64,000 nucleotides of DNA from positions 124,001-188,000 of the forward strand of contig VXAZ01006779.1 of the NCBI GenBank assembly GCA_013399875.1. The letters run 5' to 3'. Positions 50,273 through 61,499 of this stretch are shown here, one piece after another. This DNA is from Gymnorhina tibicen. Its lineage: Eukaryota; Chordata; Aves; Passeriformes; Artamidae. Both the position numbers and the translations under genes were made by a program. Each line of letters opens with the position of its first letter. Positions within the stretch are counted from its first letter, which is position 1. A model generated the notes under the pieces. It saw only the letters and a list, made by a program, of their open reading frames with translations, was not told the origin of the DNA and searched no databases.

Positions 50273-53139
50273 AGTTACTTATTACTAAAATGTGACATTT
50301 TACATCTAAGGGCCATTAATTTAAAAGTCAGGAGTTTCTGTTTGTGCAGTGAACTAGTCCCAAGAATTATGTTTTCACTATTTACAAGGGGTGTTTTTTG
50401 CATATTCACATGGGTTTTCACAATAGCTAGAATCACTTGCTATCTTGTAGTCCTTAGACTGTACCAGAAAAACATTTTATGAGCCATCTTCAGATATTGA
50501 AATCCTTCTACCTTTTAAGTGGCAGGGTGTTTTATTTGCAAAGCATCTAGGAATATAGAAAAATCCATTCCAGAAACAACATGAGTTTAAATACACAACA
50601 GCTTCGTGTTTTGTTTTGGAATTAGAAGTTTACAGTAACGGCATCATTTCAATAGCTTTATGGTGAAACTTAAGAGCTGTGACCTTATCTTAGGGTTTCT
50701 CTGGTTCCTTTACTGAGATGAGCATACACTTATACTGCTCTCCTAACCTTACGGCTAAAGTCTGTATCCATAAAATAGACCACTTTAAAGGCAATATAAC
50801 TGTATAATTATAAATTTTTAAAAAGTTCTTCTATACAGAATATGTGACTTCACCTGCTATATAATCATAAGTGATTGACAAGCTAATTTGCAAAATGTTG
50901 AGTAGTTTATCTTTGAATTTTCTCCCAAGGAAATCCAGGTAAGTACAGGACATATCCAGGTGGAACATCTTATTTGGCGCCACAAATTGTCAGCGTGTTG
51001 ACAATTTGAAACAATAGTTTATAAAGTGTTGTCATTGTGGGGTTTTTCTGTCTTCATTAGCCAGTCTGTCTGACAGATCTTTATTGAAGTAATTTTCACT
51101 TTCTTTTTCTTGCATACCTTCTTTTTGATTAAATGTTCACGTATGTTTTCTTCAAGTGTGTTGTTTTATACCAGAAAATAGAGGGGAGATGTGACTTGCA
51201 TGCCAACTTATTTGGCTTTGAGTCACGTATTCTAAAGTTAAGTTTTTAGAATCTGTATGGTAATGATTAGGGCTATTTAACTTTTCTAGGAGTTCCATTC
51301 TTTTCCAATCTGTTGATGTAAGGTTTTTTCAAAATGTGATATTGTGTTGCAGTTAAAGAGACATTTTCTTTACCTTTCAATCTTCAACTGTAACTTTGCT
51401 GTCTTTGTAATCATCTTTGCTAAGACTTTTAATTGAATATACATTAATTTTGTACCCATTTTACTCAAATATACTAGATGTTACATTTTCTCTTTGGAAA
51501 AAAAAGTGAAATAAAAGGTGAAACAAAAATAAGGTGATAGAAATGGAGATCTGGATGACTGTGGTGAAAGGGGAAAGGTAGAGGTAAGGGAAGATATGGA
51601 AAAATAATAACAATGTGGAAAGTTTAATAAAGTAATAGCAAGTTGTTGGTTTTGCACTTCAAAAATAAGAAAAAAAATCAAGATCATAGCTAAAAAAAGT
51701 TTAGTTTTCCAAAGAAAAGATACTATATAAAAAAAAAGTCAAAGTAATCTGATGGTTGAGAATCTGCTGTTCCCAAACCAAATGCCTTCTTACAACAGAA
51801 TAGCTGTTGTTTCATATATGAATTAACCTGTCTGAAATTCTTTCAATCCCAAAGGCCAGATCATAATGTTCTAAAAAGTGTTTGTCCCATGATGCCATTT
51901 GAGCTACAGTGCTGTCTCAAGTAGCAAAGCGTGAATTTCTGTCAAAAGGGCTGTGATACATTTTACAATTTTAATCAGTGCCAGTATACTGGGATATAAA
52001 ATGCAATCATGACCTGAAAGATGTCTGAATAATAGACTAGAAATGCATGGTAGCATTTTATGCCAAGGACTGTATACAACACACGCTTGGCTGACAGCCC
52101 AAGAGATCTGTGGCAAGGTTTGCTGTTCCCTCTGTCCCGCTTGCTACGCAAGCTCGCCCGTGGACTGGGAAGTTCAGTCGTTTTTTTCCCATTTGTCCAC
52201 CATCAGCGGTCAGTATTTTTCTTCTTTTCTCCTCAAGGAGACTTCACCTTATACCTTTAGTTCTTGTGACATGGCCTTTTTTTAATGAGTAGTGAGAAGA
52301 AAGAAAGAAACAAAGCCCACAGTTGAAAAGGAGCTCAATCCCAGGGTTCTAAAGTCCAACTTGGTACAGAGCTAATAATAGCAGTAAGCCTTCATTTACA
52401 TGGAGCACAGTCACGCTGACCAGACCTATCACCTTCTGTTTGCTTTGCTATAAAAGCATCCTATGTGCTAGCCTGTATCCGCACAGTTTTTATGGGAAAG
52501 GATATGCTTTATTAGAACTGCAAATATAATAACTAACAATGGTAATATCATAACCATACTGAAATTGCTTGATTTACTTTTAACATTTGAGTACTTGGAT
52601 GAGGAAGAAGGGACTATGTGGAACATGGAATCAACAATCACATGCAAGTAAGAAAAGGTCAAAACAAATAGTGATGCAAATGATACTTGGCTTTAAATTC
52701 ATAGGCAAATTCAAGTTATCTGGAAGAAAATATCCAGCAACACCCTGTATTCTAAGCCACTCTTAATATAAGATGCTCTTTGCATTTTCTTTCTTTCTCT
52801 GTGGAATTATTTTGTTTGAGCCTGTGTGTCTGAAGAATTATAGCACATTATTTTACATGTAATCCTAGAGTTGAAGTCTGTAGCCTTTGTGTTTTACAAA
52901 CTATTTTGCTATAAAAAACCTCTTGTTTAAGATTTTTTTCATAGGTCCAAGGTTATATACAGGTTACTACAATACAGATGACTACCAAGGTCTGCAAATT
53001 AAAACTCCAAAGCCTATTTTAAAGCTCTGATCTTGTTTAATCAGCAGCATAAGAGTAGACAATTCCCTTGTGTGCTCCAGTTAACTGAATGTTATTGCTT
53101 AGATAAATAGCATACCTATTCTGATTAGGTTCATGTTTA
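50273..53139. other. AT-rich non-coding DNA, mostly unique
   Basis: No gene recognised. It holds a 10-bp-stem inverted repeat at 50,993-51,018 (listed). A segment at about 52,060-52,240 is richer in G, C and CpG (GTCCCGCTTGCTACGCAAGC); I cannot assign it to a family. Its overlapping plus-strand frames of 60-80 codons are not recognised. Confidence 0.5.
50993..51018. repeat. 10-bp perfect inverted repeat, 6-base loop
   Basis: CAAATTGTCA (50,993-51,002), loop GCGTGT, TGACAATTTG (51,009-51,018). Preceded by TGGCGCC (50,985-50,991). No element boundaries or duplication were found around it. Confidence 0.9.
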
Positions 53140-53312
53140 TTCATTGAGTCAAAGAAATAAGGAATGGAAACACCTCTGAGGTCATCTTGTCCAATACCAT
53201 ATAGGTGTAGGATTGTTCCCAACAGGAACAGAAGTTTTGTACACTCCAGCTTTAACCAATTCAAGTAATGTGGTTTCTGCCTCTTCCAGTGAGAATTATT
53301 AAGCAATTTAAC
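53140..53312 (-). mobile_element. Ancient CR1-clade LINE remnant
   Basis: The plus strand shows GAGGTCATCTTGTCCAATACC, then AGGATTGTTCCCAACAGG, CCAGCTTTAACCAATTCAAG and TCTGCCTCTTCCAGTGAGAA. This is the reverse-complement order of old CR1/L3-type 3' regions as I remember them (GGTCATCTAGTCCAA; AGGATTGTTCCCTA; CTAGTTTTAAATGTCTCAAG; TCCACCACTTCCCT). Divergence is clearly higher than in the other CR1 copies. Boundaries are approximate. Confidence 0.55.
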
Positions 53313-56300
53313 AGACTTAACAGACTTAAACACTTTTAACGGTCTTTAAAAAAAAACCTGATGATACTCAGTTTGCATTTGATTTTGAGTTTCTGGCTGT
53401 TACATAGAATATGGCTCAAGCAAAGATCCATCTTCCATACACAGTGTTTCCAAGTAATGCTAGACCATTATGAAAGTCTTATATCTTAGCTGATGAAAAA
53501 AGGACTTTCTAAACCTATGTCCTAGTGGTTTTGATATCTCAGTGTTTTTGCTCTCTTAAATATTCTTATCAGTCTGAAGTTTCTCTTTCAATAGTTTTTT
53601 CTTCATCTGTCTTGCTGAAAACCTAATGGTAGCCTAGGGGGTTTTTTGGGGGTTGTGGGACTTTTTTTTTTTTTCTTTTTGTGGGGGTGGGTAGAGGTGG
53701 AGCTGTCTTGTTCACTTTGTCTTTAAAATATTTTCATCATTACTCTTTTTGCATCTTGTCAAGCTTATTACAACTAGAAGTTTTGAAACATCTCAAAACT
53801 TGTCCCTGGTTGACTCTGCTTTGCTTTTCTTGCTACAGAATATATTTTTAAAGAGGAGGAAAATATTCCACAAATACGGCAAACAAGTTTATGTACATTT
53901 GAATAGGTTCCATTTGAAATATATATTTGCAAAACATACTCAAATTAACTTTGACCTCAAAGCTGAAAGTTTGTGTATCAGTATTTAAAGATGGCTACAG
54001 GCTTTGTCAGGTGGGAGAAAGGTATTTGAGGGACTGCTTAAAAATCCATTGCATCAGCAGTTTTCTGAGGTCTTATTCTATAGCCCTCTTTTCTTAGAAA
54101 CTCTGTGTCTTCCTCTAGGCACAGAGCTCTTTGCCCTAACAGTCTTCTACATCAATTATATATCAGCCCCTCCATGACCTTTGCTTGAGAAGCAATTAGG
54201 AATGCTACAGAAACCTAATGCCTCACGTAAACTCACAGGGAGGGGCAGAAAAGTTAAATCAACAGACAACATGCCATACTTTTCAGCTTGTCAATATCCA
54301 CAGATCTTAATCCTGGTTGTAAGCCTGGAATTCCTTTCTACTACTTCATGATCCAAAGTCTTATCCATCCTCATCTAGTACTGGGAAGACATCATTTAGT
54401 TAAAGAGAATAGTTTGGGCTTCTGTCGTGTTAATGGGACACACAGTTCTGTCGTAGGGCTTTGGAACTAGAACAGTAGGGCGTGCTTTAATACATAACAC
54501 CTGTGCCACTGTACAGTAGCTGAATGCACAATCACATTAGTATTTGAGTGTCTGCTCAGAAATTAACTTGATAAATATCTGTCAAAACAAATTCCACCTT
54601 TTGTTACTTCTACATACACCATGAGTTTTTAAAACATCTCTCCCTTCTTACTTACTGGGGTGGATCTGTATGTTAAATCTCAGCCTGTGTGATTCAGTAA
54701 ATACATTTATGAGCAGTGAATTTTGGTGTAAAATCTTTTCAGCTCCATGTCTTTTACTGAGGTGATTTAGCTTGACTGTATATTTAGCACTATAAATAAA
54801 TTAAGTGTATGTATTTAAATGGGAAATGAAAAAGAAAAATCAAACTGTTTCCCTTTAGAAGAACAGCATAATCCCTTGCTCCTAAAAATCAATTTTTATG
54901 GGGTTTTCATTTTGATACAATAAGGTCAGTTAGACATAATAATCTTTAGCTTCCAACTCAGTAGTATCTGCTGTAGTGAAATAAAACCTGCTAACTCTCA
55001 TTTTATGCAGAAGGTGAAACTGAATTACCATAATGATGCCTTGAAGTCTAAATGTTCTGAACCAAGCACAGTGAACTGCATTGGTGGATCAATGGACAGG
55101 ACTTCTTGGGAGTCCCTCTGTTTTACAGTGGCAATTTTTGTGGTTTTGGATGGCAGTGGGGGAGGTGGCTGCTCTGTGGGGTGCAGCCACACTTTCAGCA
55201 GTGTCCTCAAGCAGAGCTTGTGCAGCGTGAATGCAATTCAAGAATGTTTGCCAGGGCATAGGGGGAATAAAGGTGAGAAGAGGAAGGCCCTGTCTGAGCA
55301 GTCAGCAGTTTCACTACCTGAATGTTTGCCTCAGCAAGAGGTGGTGGTTACTTAGAAGCTATGAACTGCTCTTAAATAGGTCTCCACAGCCAGCCTTCCT
55401 ATCCCTTACCTCTGTCCCCTTGATTTAGGCTAATCCAAATGTGGTCCCACATTATATAGCAAGGACAGACAGTTAAACAATGCACCCATTCCTCCTGACT
55501 GTTCAGAGTACCTGTGCTTCCCAGTAGTCAGAGAGACAGAAGGACACTGTCACACAAAAGTTTCCATCAAAGCTTTGGCCCTGGCCCTTTATGACTAGAA
55601 CATGGTGATGCATAATGGCCCAGAAGCTTTTGACCTTGACTACCAATTCTGAGTACCACCTGGAAACAAGTCTCCAGCAGGAAAACATGGTTGGATTCTT
55701 TAAAAAGCAACTGCACTTAGTTTTATCATCACCTGAATTCTGATACAATACAGGAAAGAAAAAACTGAAGTCCATTATTAAAATACAGTTAAAAATAACT
55801 GAGGATGAAGACTAAAGGTTGAATCAAGTGCACTGTAGCTGGGGTTGCATCAGTCTTTTTCAGTTCCTTAGTGGCAGGCATTTTGAAAGAATCTAGAAAA
55901 TAGAATCCATTTGTTTTGCTTTTAAAGCTTATTGCTATTCTTAGTTTTCTTACACTGGTTACATCAGCTGTGCTCTAGGTACTTCACTAATGTGTGATCA
56001 AATAGAATGAGATCATGTGCATCCATATTGAATTTTGGAGAAAAGAATCTTTGCCTGAGGCAGCCTACAAAGAAACCAAGTGGAATAAAATGCAATAAAA
56101 TGTCAGAAGATACAACAAGCTGGAGGAACAATGGCTACTCTTGCTTAGGCTCTGTAGTTTTTATTCATTTGAGAAAATAGGTCTGTGTGTTGTCTAGTCT
56201 GTGGAGATTCTTCAGTATGGATAAAGGCTGCAAAACTAACATCAACACAAAGAAAGAAAACTTAATTAGTCAAATGAAATCCAGAGATTTACTTTGAGAA

Positions 56301-58510
56301 AGAAAAACTAATACAAAAACATGATAATGGCATGCATTAACAAAAGCAAATACAGTTGTGAACAGGAAACAGATTATATACACTTATAAATAAGCAATGG
56401 ACAGAGGAAATGGGACACTCAGCAGTATATTTTCCTGGAAGATAAGGCAAATTAAGTTGCAATAAATCACCCCCAAATGTACAGCTTTGTAAGAGAAAAG
56501 AATTTCCTTTTAATAGAGTTGAATGGTATCACATTAGAAAAATGGGGAGGCAACAAATTCGTTTGGTCCTATCTGCCATGAGACAATGGATTAAATACAA
56601 CAGTGTGAATACGGAAAATAGGAAACCTACCTAACTAGAGTGGAACTTACTGCCTTCTGTTTCCAAGGGAAAAATAAAAGCTTCATGCTGTTTCTGCCAG
56701 CATTTGAGCATTTGGATACAGTGCAAAAGCACTTCCAGTAACAGTAAATTGGCAATGCAAATGAGAAAAAAATGAATATGCTGCTCTACTATAAAAATTT
56801 TCCTTTTTATATTTCAAAATGTGGGGCATCACAGGCTTATGTCCATCAGTTGATAATGAACTGAAAAGTAATAGATGAGTTACAAGAAGAAGGAGAAAGA
56901 TCAAAAAACCTAGCCTAGGACTGGCAGTGAAATGAGTGGCTGTTTTAAGGCAGCTGTACGAGAGGCTATGAACACTTCTCCTCCACTGAGTTTTGCTGTA
57001 TTCATATGTAAAGCAGAGCATGAACAGCAGACTAACATTATAACAAACTAATCAAATTATTGCTGGTGGAAGCAGATCCTGGCACATTAAGTAATCTCCT
57101 TTTTTCTTATGATATTTGTCACTTCAGGGATTTTTCTGGTTAGCATAAGGAAACAACTTACAAAATCCATTCCTATTCATGGTACTTCTAAATGTTGTAC
57201 TTCAAGAATTGGACAAATGGGGCAGTAATTTTCTGTAGATTATGTTTTTCACTGCAGAAATGAAAAATACCATTAACATAATATAACTGACCTTCTTAAG
57301 GTTTGTATTGCTGATCCCTTGCAGGGGTCAGCAGTAATACAACCTCCATATATTCAATCCAAAGTATTTTTATCTTCTTTATTTTGGCAGTACTTAGATT
57401 TAGTAAGGTACCTACAGTTTTTCTTCTGCTCATAGCCTAGTAATCCCTGACGCTAAGATCAGAGACCACTGAACTGACTTCCTGGAGCCCCAGTCCTCTT
57501 AGTAGACAGCAACAATGATCCTGTCCACCAGACAATACTGTTTTAAGACGCTTTGGTATATTGGGAGTGCAAAATTGTTATTGTCCAATTTACTGGTTAA
57601 TTACTGAAACTCTGGTGGTACCCTGTACCTAACCAGAAGTAGTAATAGTTTCTAAAGCTGAAATGCTGCTGTGCTGCAATTGTCCAAAAGTGGTATTTTT
57701 GTGATCACCTTTCCAAATTACATTTTTCACTTGAACTGTGGAGAGACACAAACCAGCAAATCTGTCCAATGATAACAGGGGTCTGACTCATGTTACTGAA
57801 TTTAAATCCAAATGCTGATCAACTTCTAAATTTGGCCTCTTATACCCATTTCAAAACTGGTATTTTATTTCAGTTGCATTAACTTTTAAGTGGTGTAACA
57901 CTGAAAATATCAAAGGAACTGCTCTTCCTTTACACCAGTAGGAGGGAAGAGAACATTACCATCTACTCTCGCTTTTTAGAATATGCCATTTGTTTTTTTA
58001 AAACAATGTACTCAGTCTGTATTTCTAACTATAATGTTTTATTCTTTACTAAGCCATTGGAAGTGTTAACACTGAAAATATGCTTTAAACATAAAGGTAC
58101 ATTTAACAAAGCTCAGTGTGACTTTTCCCTGGCATGAAGTTAATTTTTCATCCCTTGGGAGTATATTTTCTTGCATAATAAAAGCAGAAAATGCATTGAT
58201 GTTTAAGGGTATTCTTGAAGAGCTAGAATAGAGTATTTTGAAGTGGCTTTATTGCATTGAAATGCCTGTGGTTTAGATGATTTCCAAGGAATTTCAAAGC
58301 AAACAAGTAAGCAAACTCTACTCCTGAATCATTTGGTTTGAATCCAAGCTTCTTTGAAAAACAGATGTGAAGTGATACTAATCTTAATGGTTTGCAGCAG
58401 ATGAGTGAAATGAGCATTATTTGGTACAAAACCTAGGAGGCTTAACCTGTGAGATGGGATGATGCAAGAGTCCCAATCTGCATGTGAGGTTTTTCATTTA
58501 TATCATCTCT
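53313..58510. other. AT-rich non-coding DNA, mostly unique
   Basis: No gene recognised. It includes a G/T-rich low-complexity tract at 53,636-53,702 (G5, T6, G5, then T14 and GGGGGTGGG). A 116-codon plus-strand frame at 55,005-55,355 contains a GSGGGGCSVGC stretch and no recognisable domain. A 112-codon minus-strand frame at 56,683-57,021 is likewise unrecognised. The rest is AT-rich. Confidence 0.5.
53636..53702. repeat. G/T-rich low-complexity tract
   Basis: Alternating G and T runs: GGGGGTTTTTTGGGGG, then a T14 run, then GTGGGGGTGGGTAGAGGTGG. Could adopt non-B structure on the G-rich strand, though the long T run makes a canonical quadruplex loop too long. Confidence 0.8.
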
Positions 58511-59043
58511 ATGATGCTCCTACCTGTGCCTAGCTTCCTCCCTCCTTGGGTTGCTCCTCCCAGCCCTTTTTGTTGTACTATGGGTGGAGAAAGAGGTGCA
58601 GACCCTACTTAGAGACTTATCCTGTCCTCCTGGACAATTCAGAGGTGTGCTTACAAACTTAGGGCCATCATGGGAGCTGCAGCCAGTACCAGCAGTTCCT
58701 GGAGCCAGCATCTGCCTGGGGCCTGTGTGCTGTGCTTATCCCAGCTGGGCACCATGGTGGAATCCAGGCTCTGGATGCCAGGGGCTTGGTGAGCAGAGGG
58801 AGCTGGGAGAGGCCCTGGAAGGAGTCTCCCCTATGCTCAGGAGCCACCACAGCATCCTGGACCTCCCTGCCTTGATGTCTCAGCCCTCCTCAGTACCCAT
58901 CTCCAGCCCTATCCCCGTTTCCTCACCAGGAAGGCAGGGAGGACAAAACCCCATTAGCCCGAAGGTATCTGCTGGCCCCATCAGGTGTTTTGAAACATAC
59001 AGAACAGTCCTGCAAGAACCTGACGAGCTGTCTTGTATATAAG
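58511..59043 (+). other. Unclassified GC-rich segment with 163-codon open frame
   Basis: About 500 bases that are clearly richer in G and C than everything around them. An open plus-strand frame runs from 58,551 to 59,042 and would begin MLLPALFVVLWVEKEVQTLL. The translation is rich in Pro, Ser, Gly and Leu with no recognised domain. Low stop density is expected in such DNA, so the frame is weak evidence. A TATA-like CTTGTATATAAG lies at the end (59,032-59,043). Options are an old unrecognised LTR, a decayed retrocopy or a small GC-rich unique island. I see no TG...CA ends with duplication and no CpG-island character. Confidence 0.3.
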
Positions 59044-59799
59044 ACTGGTTTACAGAATTTATGGCTTTCTTCTATGCATAAAGTAGTAAATAATCAAATA
59101 TCTTCAGTAATGGAAAATTATTTTCCTAAAAGTGCTTTGACTAAAGTTACCACTGCTATTTTCTTTATGGCTTTTCATTTGCATGTTGTTTGATCTGTGA
59201 AGCTGACTTTAAATGCCTTTATCATTTAGTCCATAATTTCTTTAGTTTAAATTGCATGTTATGCATCTCAATATAAGTTGTATTGCAGTCTCATTCAGTC
59301 CATCTCTTTTCTCAGTTAGTTAATCAGCTCAGAGTGACCTTGCAAAGGTATCCTGGAATCCCAAAAATCCAGCAAGTCCCTGAGAGGCAAAAATAGCTTC
59401 TATATCCTGGTGATATGATCTCCTCGTAGTAGTTATACAGACCACTGGAATTACTCACTTTCTTATAATTAAGCTTGTTGGAGTGAGAACTCCTCTGGAT
59501 TCAGGCCCAGACAAAAATCTAGGTACAGGGATTGAATTAGGGCCTATGGACAAGCTGAGATACATGAAGTCATACCAAAGAGAAGTAGAAAAATAGAATT
59601 TTAGCTTATGGTAGAAAAATATGCTAAGTGCCTTACATTTTAAAAGCTGCAGAAAAGAGACCTTGTATGCAGTTTCTACTGCAGCAGTCTTGTTTTTCAC
59701 AGAATTTCTCTACTTTAGACAAAACCTAGATGGAACTATATTGTTCACATTTTTTAGATAGCATGTCTACATAAACAGAAAATATTGGCAGAAGCAAAA
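59044..59799. other. AT-rich non-coding DNA, nothing recognised
   Basis: Spacer with no supported gene or repeat; the minus-strand frame 59,455-59,700 is featureless. Confidence 0.5.
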
Positions 59800-60180
59800 C
59801 ATGCAAATCTGAGTAATCCCTATGTAAGGCTTATGTAAAATTATGACTGTTAGAATTAGAACAGGATAGGTTAGAAAAGAAAAGCTAGAGTCGTGCACCT
59901 CGTCTATGGGATAATTAACAAATATAGTGGGGGTCCCAGTAAGTTTGGTAGCCTCCATCTTGAACTCTTGAACAACTGAGACAGCTTGCTGTTTGCCTGC
60001 TTCTGCCGCCACTGCTGCTGCATGACTCTCACATTTAACCTCTTCGAACTCTGCCTTCAGAAAACTGTGGAACTACGATAAACAGCTACAGCAGAACAGC
60101 GGCTCCCTCTGCTCTTTGGCCCCCGCCGTTTTTGGGGGGCCTCCTGTCATTTAGGTCAATAAAGCTTATGCTTAAATACT
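59800..60180 (+). mobile_element. Probable LTR, 3' part with poly(A) signal
   Basis: An abrupt rise in G, C and CpG (GCTTCTGCCGCCACTGCTGC, CAGCGGCTCC, CCCCGCCGTTTTTGGGGGG) sits at about 59,990-60,150. It is directly followed by CATTTAGGTCAATAAAGCTT, which holds a canonical AATAAA on the plus strand. Upstream text such as GTGGGGGTCCCAGTAAGTTT also looks LTR-like to me. I could not fix TG...CA termini or a target duplication, so start, end and family are uncertain. Confidence 0.42.
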
Positions 60181-60819
60181 TAGTTAGTGCATGTGCAGAA
60201 TATATCTTCCACATTCATCTTGCTTACTTTTCTGTGGTAATTAATGGTTCCTAATTTTACTAATAAGCTCTTTCTTTGACAGTTTTCAGAAAAATAAATA
60301 TTTTGTGTGGAGAATCCTTACATTTGGACTTGGATATTTTTATTGAAGTAAATAGCTTTTTCTAAGACATTTCTGTCAGGACATACCATAACTACTTGTT
60401 TAGGAATACACAAGGATGAGAGATTAAGAAAAAATATAAGGGAAGCAAACATGGGTTTGTGGTTCAGAATATGGAGTAATCCTGCTTTATGAAATGGAAA
60501 GCAAATCTGGTAAGAATATGAAATCTTCAGCCATTTTATCCCCAGTACTCTTCAAAGAGCAACCAAGGAAGAGAAAACTGCCGTGCTGTTTCTCAAGATT
60601 GCTTTCTATTTAAATGTACAGTAGCAGACTGAGTAACTCTGTCACTGTCAGAAGATTGCAGATGAATGGAGTTGAGAGAAATAAAACCACTTAGCTAATA
60701 CTCTTTTGAGATGCGCAGGAACCTGACAGGATCGTGCAGCCCGAGCCGGGGAGGCTGACATGAGGGCATTACCAGAGCCACTGTGCCAGATTTAAATGGC
60801 TCCAGGGAGCAGAAACCAC
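60181..60819. other. Non-coding spacer, nothing recognised
   Basis: AT-rich sequence up to about 60,700, then a richer stretch (GCAGCCCGAGCCGGGGAGGC) leading into the CR1. The latter may be the diverged 5' part of that CR1 copy, but I could not align it. Confidence 0.45.
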
Positions 60820-61499
60820 ACAGAATGCAGCAAACAACCCTGGTGAACAACAGGCTGTGCATGATCCAGCAGTGTGTCCTGGGGGCTGAGAAGGCCAATG
60901 GGGTCCTGGGGTGCTTTAGGAAAAGCCTTGCCAGTGGGTCGAGGAAGGTGATCCTGCCCATCTACTCAGCCCCTGTGAAGCCACATCTGGAGTGCTGTGT
61001 CCGGTTCCGGGCTCCTCAGTACAAGAGACACATGGAGCTCCCAGAGCAAGTCCAGCAGAGAGTGACAAAGGTAATAAGGGACAGGAGCATCTCTCTTACA
61101 AGGAAATGCTGAGGGAGTTGGGCTTGTCCAGCCTTCAGAAAAGGCAACTGAAAGGGGACCTCATCAATGGACATAAGTATCTGAAGGGAGTGTTAAGAAG
61201 ATGTAGCCAGGCTGTTCTCAAAGGTGCCAAGCAATAAGACAAGAGTCAATGGGCAGAAACTGGTGCATAGGATGTTCTACCTGAATATAAGGACAAAGTT
61301 CTTTATTCTACAGGTGCCTGTGCACTGGAGCAGCTTTCCCAGAGAGGTGGTGGAATCTCCGTCACTGGAGATATTCAAGAACGATCTGGACACAATCCTG
61401 TGCCATGTGCTCTGGGATGACCCTGCTTGAGCTGGGATGTTGGACTGGGTGACCCACCGTGGTCCCTCCAACCTAACCCACTCTGTGATTCTGTGTTGC
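60820..61499 (+). mobile_element. CR1 LINE, 5'-truncated copy (~680 bp)
   Basis: The plus strand encodes recognisable CR1 ORF2 C-terminal segments. Examples are VNNRLCMIQQCVLGAEKANG, then [18 protein letters not shown] (frame 60,783-61,112), [19 protein letters not shown] (frame 60,992-61,237) and PREVVESPSLEIFKNDLD (frame 61,224-61,430). The three frames are one ORF broken by two frameshifts. It ends with TGGTCCCTCCAACC and a TCTGTGATTCTGTG 3' repeat. The 5' truncation is near 60,820, possibly as far upstream as 60,700. This copy keeps the coding frame better than the others but is not functional. Confidence 0.92.

Noticed and set aside
50985..50991. Retroviral primer-binding site TGGCGCC
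   Set aside because: Only seven bases match the lysine-tRNA complement, no LTR ends just upstream, and no internal retroviral sequence follows.
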